NCBI GenBank assembly: GCA_963971225.1
Contig: OZ020270.1
Location: 27,961,123-28,025,122, forward strand
Length of the DNA stretch: 64,000 nucleotides
Direction: 5' to 3'
DNA from: Melieria omissa
Lineage: Eukaryota; Arthropoda; Insecta; Diptera; Ulidiidae
The notes beneath the pieces are model-generated. The model was not told the origin of the DNA. It did no database searches and saw only the letters and a program-made list of their open reading frames with translations. The position numbers were made by a program, and so were the translations under genes. Below are positions 8,748 to 18,853 of the stretch, one piece after another (the stretch's first letter is position 1; each line of letters starts with the position of its first letter).

Positions 8748-11345
8748 TCAAAAGTTAACTTTTCTCGATTTAATTGCTGCAAATTCGCGTATTATATCCT
8801 CGTAATCTAACATTGCAGCAGTTTCACTTTCGATTGAAAGAATTGCAAGGTTTGATAATCTACTTTGACTCATGGTTGATCTCAAGTAAGATTTTATCAA
8901 TTTAAGTTTGCTGAATGATCTTTCACAGGAAGCAACTGAAACAGGTATGGTTAGTAATATTTGCAAAGCTGTCGCTAATGTCTTGTAAGCTTCGCGTCCC
9001 ATTGATGAAATGTATAACAGAAGTTGTTCAGGCGAAAATCCAATTTCCTTTTCGTTTTTCTTCGCTCTTTTTAATAAAAGTAGGACGTCTTGAATATCGT
9101 TGAACAAGTCTTCGTTGTCCAAGTCATCTGGATAAAACTCGGCAAGTTTCTTGCATTTTCCTTCTATTTTGAGAAGCTCATCTTTGTAAAAATCTCTGGG
9201 TAGTTGTATTATTTTTCCAAAGTTACAAAGGAAACCAAAACGTTCATCGAGCTTCTTCAAATTTGTGAAACGTGTAGATATTTCCATTGAAAGTTTATCC
9301 AAAATTTCAATTAGAGATCGTCGCATTTCTTCTTCTGAATCCAATCCAGAATCTTCAGATGTTTCTCCTGGCATATTTCGCTTTTTTCGAATTCTTTTGA
9401 CAATGCTCACACCCAACTCGTTACATTTTTCTTTAGCTTTACAAATGGCACGGTCGCACAAGTCGATTCTCCAATCATTCAGTTTGTCTGTCAACATTTG
9501 CAATTGTCCAAGTACATAAGTAAAACTGATTCCTTTTTCTTGTAACCGTTTCTGAACTCTATCAAATGATACAAGAATTTCTGCCCAAAAAAACAAAAAA
9601 GCAATGAAATCAAATGTTTCTATAGCATTGATAACCAACGCTGCATCTTGTCTGGTATCAATATTTTCTGTGACCGTATCTCTCAAGTGTTCCAGCGCTG
9701 AAATGACTTCGTCCAATTGTGTTGATACTGGTTTCACAGCTTCAGCTTCTGAGCTCCACCTAGTTTCACAATGCCTTTTGACCGTTATACTAACGTATTC
9801 TTTAAGAACGTCCCATCTGTGGGTAGAGGAGGAGAAATAAGTGAAGAGACGCTGTATTGTTCCAAAAAATGTTACTGCTCGGACATTGACGTGGGCTGCG
9901 TGTACTCCTGCCAAATTGAGAGAATGATTATCACAAGGAACGAAAACAGCTTGTTCATTCAGGTCGATGATTCTCTGCTGGACTCCTGTATGGATACCGG
10001 CCATTGTTGATGCATTGTCGTATGATTGACCTCTACAATCTTTCAGGATTAATTCATCTTCATCCAGTTTGTTCGTAATAGCTTCAGTAACTTCTTCTGC
10101 TGTTTTGACTTTCAGAGGTATGAAATCAATGAAGACTTCTCTGATTTTTACTGAATTTGGTTTAACTTCGACGAATCTGATAATTTGAGACATCTGTTCC
10201 TCATGTGCGGAATCCGGAGTTGAATCGAACATTAGACTGTAATATTTCGCATCTTTGCACTGAGAAATGAGAAATTTACGCACTTTGTTCCCCATCATAG
10301 TGATGAGTTCATTTTGAATTCTGGGAGAAAGATACGATAAGCATCCTGCTTGTGAAGAAATGTGTTCGAAGTGAGATTTCATGACAGGATCAAATTTGGC
10401 CAAATATCTCAGCAGAGCTAAAAAATTCCCAGGATTCAGATTATCGATCGACTCGCGATGTCCTCTCAGAGCCAAATTTTGTTGTGCAAGCGTTTGAATA
10501 GTTACAATAATTCTTTCGAGTATATTGCTCCAATATTTTTCCTCTTCAGCAACTTGGCGTTGTAAATCATCATCGATACCTCCACCTTGATTCAGAGTTC
10601 GTTCTAATTCCTTCCATTCTAAGAAAGCTAAGCGGTGAGCAGGACTATTTTCATGATCTTGGACACGTGGATTCAATTTACGCCACGATGAAAACCCCGA
10701 AGCATTGGTAAAGTGACTCTGACTGCTCTGACAACTTTTTTGTGGGAATAAGATGCAACAAAAACAAAACAAAGCATTTTTGATCAGGGAAAAACACATC
10801 CAGGTGCGAGCGATCCGTTCGCCATTTTTCAAAGTTTTCTCAAACCAAGTTTTGGTTAAAGATCGTCCAGTATCATCCTGTGGGAATTCCGCATCAATAT
10901 TTTGAAGTCTGCTCGTGCCTTGTCCAACCATCAAATCGCGAAAAGATGAATCTATCTTAACAGGCCAAGTTCCCACATCTTTTGTAAAAGTAGCATTCAC
11001 ACCACTTGCGTTTGGACTCTTGTCATCTTCTTCAGGATTACGCAAAGCAATATCTTCTTCCGGATGATTTGAGTGAATATCAAGTTCATCGCTGGTTCCA
11101 ATGACATTTAATGAATGTTTTTCTGATTTTTCTTCGCTATTCTTACTGACTTCATCTGCATTCTTATCGTACTCAATATCAGTTTCCTCAGCTGATGTCG
11201 AGTCCTCACTTGAAAAAACAGGATTTTGTGCAGTCGTGCCTTTTTCGACGAAAGCTTCCATAAAGTTTTTAGACTTCGTAGAACTCTGCAGTTTTTGCAT
11301 TTTCATTTTTCGAAACTGGGCACCACTGGGTTTGTTTCTCTTCAT
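8748..11345 (-). CDS. H hAT transposase (ZMYM1/DUF4371-like), intact 865 aa
   Basis: This would be a cut-and-paste transposase acting in the nucleus. It starts at an ATG (11343-11345). Residues 1-110 are acidic, Ser-rich and low complexity. A TTF/ZMYM-type zinc-binding region follows at about 130-220 (TWMCFSLIKNALFCFCC). A DUF4371-type hAT core spans about 240-560, with LMFDSTPDSAHEEQM supplying an acidic residue and CRGQSYDNASTMAG the next. PCDNHSLNLAG and RHCETRWSS are typical core motifs. The C-terminal hATC dimerisation segment is near 790-840 (VSVASCERSFSKLKLIKS). Length fits the family and no stop or frameshift is seen. Both terminal repeats are also intact. Whether it is expressed cannot be told from sequence. 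Confidence 0.92.
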   Translation of the reverse strand: MKRNKPSGAQFRKMKMQKLQSSTKSKNFMEAFVEKGTTAQNPVFSSEDSTSAEETDIEYDKNADEVSKNSEEKSEKHSLNVIGTSDELDIHSNHPEEDIALRNPEEDDKSPNASGVNATFTKDVGTWPVKIDSSFRDLMVGQGTSRLQNIDAEFPQDDTGRSLTKTWFEKTLKNGERIARTWMCFSLIKNALFCFCCILFPQKSCQSSQSHFTNASGFSSWRKLNPRVQDHENSPAHRLAFLEWKELERTLNQGGGIDDDLQRQVAEEEKYWSNILERIIVTIQTLAQQNLALRGHRESIDNLNPGNFLALLRYLAKFDPVMKSHFEHISSQAGCLSYLSPRIQNELITMMGNKVRKFLISQCKDAKYYSLMFDSTPDSAHEEQMSQIIRFVEVKPNSVKIREVFIDFIPLKVKTAEEVTEAITNKLDEDELILKDCRGQSYDNASTMAGIHTGVQQRIIDLNEQAVFVPCDNHSLNLAGVHAAHVNVRAVTFFGTIQRLFTYFSSSTHRWDVLKEYVSITVKRHCETRWSSEAEAVKPVSTQLDEVISALEHLRDTVTENIDTRQDAALVINAIETFDFIAFLFFWAEILVSFDRVQKRLQEKGISFTYVLGQLQMLTDKLNDWRIDLCDRAICKAKEKCNELGVSIVKRIRKKRNMPGETSEDSGLDSEEEMRRSLIEILDKLSMEISTRFTNLKKLDERFGFLCNFGKIIQLPRDFYKDELLKIEGKCKKLAEFYPDDLDNEDLFNDIQDVLLLLKRAKKNEKEIGFSPEQLLLYISSMGREAYKTLATALQILLTIPVSVASCERSFSKLKLIKSYLRSTMSQSRLSNLAILSIESETAAMLDYEDIIREFAAIKSRKVNF

Positions 11346-11738
11346 TTTGTTTCGTTTCTAGTAAGGTTTATCTGAAACCGGGAAATATCCAGATAAATCA
11401 TCTTATTATATTATTAGTGATAGGAAAAACGAAAGAAAACTGCAACATTCCGAAGAGATAAATATATTCCATACGCAACAAGCCTGTAACAAGCCTGAAA
11501 CGTTATGTTGTTCATAACAAAACACCGCAGAGAAATTAGTTCTAATGACTGCCGCCTCGTAATCCATAATGTCAAACGACGCCTGCCGAAACTAAATACC
11601 CTTTGCTATCGTGTTATGAATAACATAACCTCATTTTTCAGAAAACGATTTTTACATACATCAACGCAATGTCGCGGACATCAATTTTTACTAAAGCGAA
11701 CTAGATACTTACTGTGAACTGAAAAAGTTGAGTAACAA
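11346..11738. other. H 5' flank adjoining the transposase
   Basis: Non-coding DNA upstream of the transposase ATG on the minus strand, probably leader or promoter of H. No confident promoter or splice site could be picked out. Confidence 0.4.
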
Positions 11739-12885
11739 CCCTGCCGGCAACTCAATTAACTTTTAACGCACTTTAATCTAACTAATTCTCAACTAGTTGT
11801 GGTTGATAGTTGGATTATTTTCAATGGAGCCAACTGACTATTTTAACATGGCGATGGCCTAGGCAGTAGTCAATTGTCCGACTCTGCATGACTTTTCAAC
11901 TAACTTAAAGTTAGTTATTTAAAAGTTAGTTCAAAGTTATCTAATTTGTGGTTAGCTATAAACTAATTACATTTCAGTTAGCTTCAAGTTGACTTTATTT
12001 AAATCAGCTATAACTCAACTATTAGTTAATACGTCTTTATCCATAAAAATGGATATTTCTATGATTGTTTTGTAAATTTAAAATTTTTGTATTTCCTTTT
12101 TTATTTGAAAAATGTTTAAATACCTAACAACTCTTGAAAACACTTGCGAGATGGCCTATTTTTAAAATACCAATCACCGATTTTTTCTTTTAATGCATTT
12201 TTTGTTGGACAATTTTTTCGGAACAATTTTCTTGGACACAAATATTTTCAATATAAATTCCGTTTTGGCTCTGCACATTAGCAGAGGAACAACCCTTACC
12301 AACATTACATGAATTTAATTTATTTGAATACGAATCCATTTCCTTTTCCAAAAGCCTTCTTAACTTTCTTTTGCTTGCACCTCTCATTTTGGCTTAGCTT
12401 AAATAATGAAAATTAAAGCAATCACTTGAAATAATTATATAAAATTGTTTAACAATTCACGTTTTTTAATTTAGTTTTACACTTAGATTTCAATTAATTT
12501 TATTTCGATGGACTGCGACCGCACGCACGAGGCTAAAGCACTGATTATGATTTCATAATGCACGAAAGAAAATGACAAATATGTTAAATAAAATTCCAAA
12601 GAGCAAAAAAACAAACAACAATTAACTGTTTTTTTTAATTTCTATGCCACAGACGCATTAAATTTGGGTGGGTTCTGCATTACTTTGCAGTTAGCTTATA
12701 GTTAGTGACATAAAATCGCATAAGAACAAATAGCAATTAACTGTTCTTTAAAATATGCCAAAAAGCAAAAGTTGCATTGTTTTTTGGGAAGTTCTGCATT
12801 ACTTTGTAGTTAGCTTATAGTTAGGTCATGAAAGTTAACTAGAAGTGAGTTATTTTTGTAGTCGACTACCGAGTTGCTTGCAGGG
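11739..12885. mobile_element. Element I: non-autonomous DNA element with subterminal repeats, inside H
   Basis: The ends form an imperfect inverted repeat: CCCTGCCGGCAACTC at 11739 and the complement of CCCTGCAAGCAACTC at 12885. The interior is AT-rich and full of repeated AGTTAGTT/TTAGCTTATAGTTAG-type motifs on both strands near both ends. A 65-codon minus-strand frame at 12190-12387 (MRGASKRKLRRLLEKEMDSY) could be a transposase remnant. No target duplication is convincing, so the superfamily is open. It could instead be part of H, but repeats and symmetric ends argue for a separate insertion. Confidence 0.55.
12190..12387 (-). pseudogene. Small unknown frame in element I
   Basis: A 65-aa frame from an ATG, basic at the start (RGASKRKLRRLLEKE) with later Cys residues. 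I do not recognise it. It is the only candidate coding sequence within element I and may be the N-terminal remnant of its parent transposase. Confidence 0.25.
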
Positions 12886-13932
12886 AATCGTTCGATTTTG
12901 GGCTTCAACTTCAAAAGGGCACGGCCAGGTAGAACCACTTATTTCTGCGTTTCTTATACGATTAAGTTGCAAGAATTGTCGCCGCAATGTCGTCCATATG
13001 ATGCAAGTGTTGCCATTCCCTAATTATATTTGTGTGGACTTTGTGGATCGTTTCAATTTGAAGTTCAAGTTCAAGGACAGTTCAAGTGCACACCAGAATT
13101 TGAACACACACGCCGCACACACGACACTCACACACACGCAAAGACAGAGAGAGCAGAGAAGCTGATATTGCGGGAGTTGCAGTGATAGACGCCGTTCCAA
13201 GGGAAAGCGAAAATTGTATTGAAATTTCTAAAAGAACTAAACAAATAATAATAAAGTTTTAATAAAAGAAGTGGTAAAGCCTTCAACAAGAATCCTGTGA
13301 AAAAAATGCTATTATAGAAAATGCAAATCGTAGAAAAGTTACATTATTAACATGTGATGGTTATCAACAATCCACTTATTCAAGCCTAATGAATACTTAC
13401 TCTCGCACAAAATCCATTAATATCGATAAGCAAGAGATATGCATCTGTCAAACGCATTCGGTTTGTTATTTGAGGTTATGTATAAAAAACGATAGACGGA
13501 AAGATGGGTCAAGAGCATGGAGCAAAGTGGAGCGAACTGACAAGTGACTCTTAAATGCACAAAGATAGGAACTCATAGCGTTACCACCGTAGTGCTGCGG
13601 TCGCTGAGTTCTACGAATGTGATTGGTCGCGAAGCGCGCGCATGTTTTAAAACTCAAATCATCGGCAAAGCACTTTTCATATTTTTATTACACCGTAATG
13701 TATCACAATGTTGTGGCCACGAGAAAATATCGTCAGTGACGTAAGAATATGTACGCAAATTTGCGTAAATAAGGAAATAAAGCATTAAAATTGTAAAAAA
13801 TTATCTGCAAAATTATAACAGGACTCGATTTACGTAGTTTGTATGTATGGGGACCATATAAAACGAGGGGCGGGAGGGGGGGCGGCGAATTTTTTTTTGC
13901 CCCGGGCGCTCAATTTTCTAGGTACGCCACTG
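12886..13932. other. H 5' terminal non-coding region
   Basis: About 1 kb between element I and the right inverted repeat of H. It holds a CA/GA-rich stretch near 13100-13155, repeats of GTTCAAG near 13060, and the G/C-rich subterminal block near 13866-13910. No coding frame is convincing. By position it is the promoter side of the transposase. Confidence 0.45.
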
Positions 13933-13940
13933 GCCGTGAT

Positions 13941-16273
13941 TTAGTAACTCTGTCGGCTGGAAGGCTTCCCATATACTGTTGAATACCTCTCGGTCTTATT
14001 CGAAAACATTTGTAGCACGCGTGTATGATTTTCGCGGCTATTTGTTTCCCTCGCAGCGGCCAATATTTCCGTCGGGTGAGTGCTAGTAATCCTTTTGCTC
14101 CAACATGGATGTTGGTTCTGTGAATCTCTGTTACCAGCAACTTTGTAACTGTACTGTTGTATGGTAAAAGGATTGGATGCCTTGTATCATAATCAACTGC
14201 TGCGTTTTGAATTCTCCCCCCTACTCGGATAATTTCATTTTCATCTAAGGATGGAGCTAACGTCGAAAGTTTGGAAGATCTAAGTATGGTGTTTCCTTTT
14301 TTTAAGGCCTTTATTTCTTCCTGGAAGTACTTCTGCTGCTCCATTTTTATTAAGGTTTGCAGTGCCTTTTCCCTATACTCGCACATCGTTAAGATGTCTC
14401 GTTTTTTTATTATATCTGCGAGCTTTAGGATTAGAGCCATTACATTCCTTAGAAATTTCAAGCTATTCTTGTGATCAATGAAATCCGTACATGTTTCTGC
14501 TAAGGCCACCGCTGACAGTATCACTTGTGCTTTCAACCCGGGTACTTCTACTTGCTTCTCTATTCTTTTAATAGCTGTAGTCTGCTCTTTCAAAAATTGA
14601 GGCCCATCAAACCAGAATGTATTATCTACAATTTCATTCGGACTGAGCCCTCTTGAAATAAGATCCGCTGGATTGCGTTTTGTCGTCACATGCGTCCAGC
14701 AGTCTATATCACTATTTCTTTGAATTGTAGCCACTCTATTCGCTTCATATACCTTTAATTTTCCTGGATCGATCTTTATCCATGCCAATACGATTTCTGA
14801 ATCTGTGTGATAACGTTTTAGGTTTACTATTTCATTTAAGCTTTCAGTTACTCTTTGCATGAGCTCTGTTAGTAACACCGCTGCACACAATTCTAATCGT
14901 GGAATCGTAACCGTTTTAATTGGCGCTACTCTTGATTTTGCTGACACTAATGCTACTCTTACCTCCCCTTTTTCGTTCATTGACTTAACGTATACCACCG
15001 ATCCGTATGCTTTTTCCGATGCATCGCAAAAACCGTGTAGTTCTACCGTTTTGGCCTTTTCTATAATCATGTGCCTGTTTAACTTAATCTCCTTCAGGGC
15101 TGGCAATTGTTCCCGAAACTGAAGCCATTCTACTTTTCTGTTTTCTGGAATATTTTCATTCCAATCTAACTTGTTTCGCCACAGATCTTGTAAAAATATT
15201 TTTGCTTTTGCGACCACCGGATTTACCACTCCTAACGGATCGAATAATCTTGCAATATCTGACAATACTATACGTTTACTGATGGTTGATTTCTTTACTT
15301 CCCCCCAATCTGATTTTATGCGCAATATGTCAGTGAGCGGGGACCATATCAATCCTAATGTTTTTACTTCACTCGGTTCGACATTAAGCTTTATTTCACA
15401 ATCTTCTGTTGTAATGTTCTTCAACAGGCTGGAATTATTGGAACACCACTTCCTTAAATGGAATCCATGATCGCCTAATAGTTTTATCACCTCTTCTTGC
15501 AACCTTTGTAATTCTGGCGCTTCATTTCCCCCCGTCATTAAATCGTCCATGTAAAAGTCTTTTTTAATTACGCTGCTTGCCCGCGGGTATTGAAGGGCGT
15601 ACCTTTCGGCTACTTTCTGTAAGCATTTCGTTGCCAGGTATGGAGCTGAAGACGTTCCGTATGTGACCGTTTTTAACCTAAATACTTTTAGCTGCTCGCT
15701 TGATGTCCAGCGCCAGACAATCAACTGATACTTTTGATCCTCTGTTGCTATTTTAATTTGTCTATACATCTTTTCAATATCTGCTGCCAACACGAACGCA
15801 TGTTTTCTAAACCTAATTAGAATATCAAATATATCATCCTGCAACTTTGGTCCTGAATGCAGGATGTCATTTAATGAAACGCCGTTCGTGGTTTTGCAGG
15901 ATGCGTCAAATACCACCCTTAATTTTGTAGTTGTGCTGTCAGGCCGCAAAACACAATGATGTGGCATAAAATAAGCTTCGCTTGGTACGTCCTCCCACTT
16001 GATTTCTTCCATATGCTGTTGATCTCGGTACTCTTTTAAAAACGCACAATATTGCTCCTTCAATGCGTCATTCTTCATTAGTTTTTTTTCTAATGCGTAA
16101 AACCTTCGTATAGCAATTTGTTTTGAATCGCCCAACATCTCTGCTGATCTTTTAAGTAGTATTGGCACATTGAACCTTCCATCGCGTTCAATCGTAACCA
16201 TGCTTTCAAACATTTCCTCACACTCATTTTCTTCCTTCGTTCGCAATGGTTCTTCCACTTTTCGTACTTCCTA
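13941..16273 (-). pseudogene. G pol: reverse transcriptase, RNase H, integrase zinc-binding domain
   Basis: The frame after the in-frame TAG at 16271-16273 encodes a BEL/Pao RT (HHCVLRPDSTTTKLRVVFDA, KMYRQIKI, DFYMDDLMTGG with the catalytic DD). The RNase H/DUF5641-like region follows (HGFCDASEKAYG, YHTDSEIVLAWI, WTHVTTKRNPADLISRG). The integrase zinc-binding segment is last (HVGAKGLLALTRRKYW, CYKCFRIRP). It breaks at hAT H (13940) and continues at 8466. Apart from the stop and H the frame is intact over about 770 codons. Confidence 0.92.
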
Positions 16274-17195
16274 TGAATCCCAAAATTTTTGAACTTGTTT
16301 GTCTAATTCTACTAGCCTATAGTTTGTAATTCCACAATATTTAGAATTGGTTTTTATTGGAGCTGGTCCAATCAATACCCATCCAAATACTGTGCCTTCC
16401 ATATAAAGACTCGAATCTACGTATTCCCTTTTTTCGTTCGTTAAAATCGCGCCCATAACCCGCTCCGCCCCAAGCAGTATATCGACTTGACTTGGGGTGT
16501 GAAACTCAGGGTCCGCTAAAGGACTTACGCTTGGGAGATTTGCTATCTCAATTTTTTCCCCTGGTAGATTCGGCGTAATTTGTTGTAAAACCATTGACTC
16601 AACCTTAATCTTGAAGTCGCTGTGAGGCGACTTTATCTCTATCAGTACTTGATCATTAATTTCCGACTTGTTGCCTGAGACTCCTTCTACGATAGCTTCT
16701 ACAAGTTTTGGTTTAAGTCCTAATTTTTTTCTTAATCTCTCTGTAATAAAGTTTCCTTGGGAACAATTATCCAACACTGCCCTTGCTGTAATGTGCTCCC
16801 CCTGGTGATTCCTTATTTGAACCAAGGCTGTTGCCAGTAATATGTGATTTCTTGTATTACTGCCGACCGCCAAGGACACATTTGCTTCATTTCTTTCAAG
16901 ATTATCCTTATGCAGCAACGTATGGTGTGCCTTTTTACATTTTTGGCAAGCTGCCACATCACAGCTTCTGAATACATGCCCTTTCTTTAGGCACTTTAAG
17001 CACATATTGTTTCCTAATACTACTTCATTCCGCTTCTCCACTGCGAGCCTTTTGAACTCCTCACAGTTATACAAATTGTGTACGCTGTCACAACCTAACA
17101 CACATTTTCTTGCATTATTCTGCGTTCTACTGGTTTCATTTTTTAACCCTCCTTCCCTATTTGGCAACTCGAATCTCCACCCATTATTTCTTTCA
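16274..17195 (-). pseudogene. G gag C-terminus and aspartic protease
   Basis: Cys/His-rich repeats (CVLGCDSVHNLYNCEEFKRL, MCLKCLKKGHVFRSC, CQKCKKAHHTLLH) are zinc knuckles of BEL/Pao gag. They are followed by a DUF1758-type retropepsin (ARAVLDNCSQGNFI) in which the usual catalytic D-T/S-G reads DNCS, as in many BEL elements. The phase differs from the upstream gag by one base near 17195. It runs in frame into the RT after the TAG at 16271. Confidence 0.88.
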
Positions 17196-18353
17196 CTCTT
17201 CTAGTGATTTGAATTGCCTCTCAAGAAATGCTAACAGGTTTCCTATTGATGGTACTTCTGTTGAATCTGGCAAGGATTCCTCGTACCGAACCTTTGTGTG
17301 TGAGTCTAGCTTCCTCACAATTATAAAGTGCATGAGTGCTTCCTTTATTTCAGTATCTGAGAGCTTAGTAGCCTCTAACGCCCTCAGATTAGCCGACACT
17401 GTGTCGTGCAACTCCTTAATTTCCGCGGGAGTGCGAGAGAATATTTGCCTGGCGTCAAGCAAATTCTTAAACATCTTTGATGTTATTTGCCGCTTATCAG
17501 AATATCTCCTCTGAAGAATATTCCACGCCACGTTAAAGTTCGCACCACTTATACCTAAGTGATCAACCAACCTTAACGCCTCACCCCTTAAATATGATTT
17601 CAATGCAATCATTTTATGGGTGTCTCCCACATTTCTCTGGAAGAATATTTCAGTGAAAATATCCCTAAACGATATCCACTTACTATAATCCCCACTGAAT
17701 ATGGGAATCTGAATTTGAGGCAGGCTATATGGCAAGGGAGGAGGCACATTTTGCTCGAATAGCTTTTTCTCCTCCTCTTCTGCCACAATATGAGACCCTT
17801 TGTCCATTAGGATCTCATATTCTTCGCACAACTCGTCCTCTCCAAAGAACTCGTTGTACTCGAACTTAAGATCTGTCGCACGGTCCTCGAACTTGTGCAA
17901 CCGCGACAGATCTTTACATCCCATTTGGATGCGTTCGTGACACCTTCTTAATTCCTTTAAGGTGCCCTGAAACTTCGCTTGAACCGATGCGGCTTGGTCC
18001 CTTTGACGCTCCGCCGACACCGCTTTACCTGTGCTGTCAGTTCGCGCCTCCATCTTCTCAAATGGCGAACTAACCGCACCCTTTTCCATTCCTGCCTCTA
18101 ATTCACCTACTCGCCTGATTGTACTTTCGTACAGTGCCTGGACTTTTTCGTAGTATTTCTTTTCGAAATACACCTTGTACTCCCTTAGCGCTTGCTTGGG
18201 AGCTAAACTGCAGTGATTCGCTGTTAACTCCTCGAACAACGAATTCAACTGCCCTTGCAGCCCCTCATTTCGACCCTCAGCGTTCAGCTGGTTGCAAATG
18301 CTAAGAATAGCATTGCCAAGCTCCTCCTGTTTCCTGAGCATTTCCTTTGCCAT
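17193..18353 (-). pseudogene. G gag (DUF1759-like)
   Basis: Begins at an ATG (18351-18353). The N-terminal half is a coiled-coil-prone stretch rich in Glu, Gln and Leu. The second half is the DUF1759 capsid-like region (LPQIQIPIFSGDYSKWISFR, ALKSYLRGEALRLVDHLG). It forms the particle core. The frame stops at 17193 after an apparent one-base frameshift; in the next phase it continues directly into the zinc-knuckle region, so gag and pol were once one frame. Confidence 0.88.
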
Positions 18354-18473
18354 TTTATTATTATTATTTTTTTTCTAAACCCTGCTTTTCCTCAAAAATC
18401 TTCTCGTTACTAATTTTTCTTTTTTTGTTACTTATTTACCTTATTAATTTTTCTCTTTACTTACCAGTTGGTT

Positions 18474-18491
18474 TGTGTCCTGGGGTCACCA
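18474..18491 (-). promoter_or_regulatory. G primer-binding site
   Basis: Two bases inside the 5' LTR on the minus strand lies TGGTGACCCCAGGACACA. It begins with TGG, as a primer-binding site must, and TTTGGTGACCCC is a common start in insect BEL elements. I did not assign the tRNA. Confidence 0.65.
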
Positions 18492-18493
18492 AA

Positions 18494-18848
18494 TGTTAAA
18501 CGCTGCAGGTTGCCGGGTCGAGCTGCGACAAATTAAAACACTGTACTTCACTTCTGAAACTAGACTAACTCTCCGGTGAACCGGAGCCTTTGTTTATAAC
18601 TTACTTGCTAGTACCTACTTGCTAACAATTATCTTATCCTAGCGCTTACCAGCGCATGCATGTGCGTAGGTAGCGTGACCCAACATGCATGGCTACCTAA
18701 ATACATAGCGCGATAAGAGCGTGCAGCCAGTATCTGCTGACCGGCGCGCTCCCATCGTGCCTGTGTTACTTGAACCCTTGCAGCAGGCACCACTTGATAA
18801 GAGCGACCAGAGGTTGCTTATCTCGTGGTGCCGCTGCAGGATTCAACA
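18494..18848 (-). repeat. G 5' LTR, 355 bp
   Basis: Bounded by TGTT...AACA and flanked on the outside by the CATCC duplication at 18849-18853. The inner 80 bases equal the truncated LTR at 7628-7707. Confidence 0.93.
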
Positions 18849-18853
18849 CATCC

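Larger units (their letters stand above)
8467..13932 (-). mobile_element. Element H: hAT transposon with intact transposase frame, inside G
   Basis: The element has perfect 15-bp terminal inverted repeats, CAGTGGCGTACCTAG, and an 8-bp target duplication GCCGTGAT at 8459-8466 and 13933-13940. CAG ends and 8-bp duplications are hAT hallmarks. Inside each end is a G/C-rich stretch containing CCCCGGGCGC. A single long transposase frame lies on the minus strand. About 2.6 kb of non-coding DNA follow on the 5' side, including element I. It interrupts the integrase of G between the zinc-binding domain and the catalytic core. Confidence 0.95.
7628..18848 (-). mobile_element. Element G: BEL/Pao LTR retrotransposon inside LOA2
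   Basis: The minus strand reads 5' LTR (18848-18494), primer site, gag (18353-17193), Cys-rich/protease region (about 17190-16274), RT-RNase H-integrase (16273-13941, then 8466-7708) and a truncated 3' LTR (7707-7628). CATCC flanks it at 7623-7627 and 18849-18853, the 5-bp duplication expected for BEL/Pao, and LTR ends are TG...CA. Lesions are one frameshift (near 17195), one TAG (16271-16273), a deletion joining the end of pol to the LTR at 7707/7708, and insertion of hAT element H. Few lesions suggest moderate age. Confidence 0.92.
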
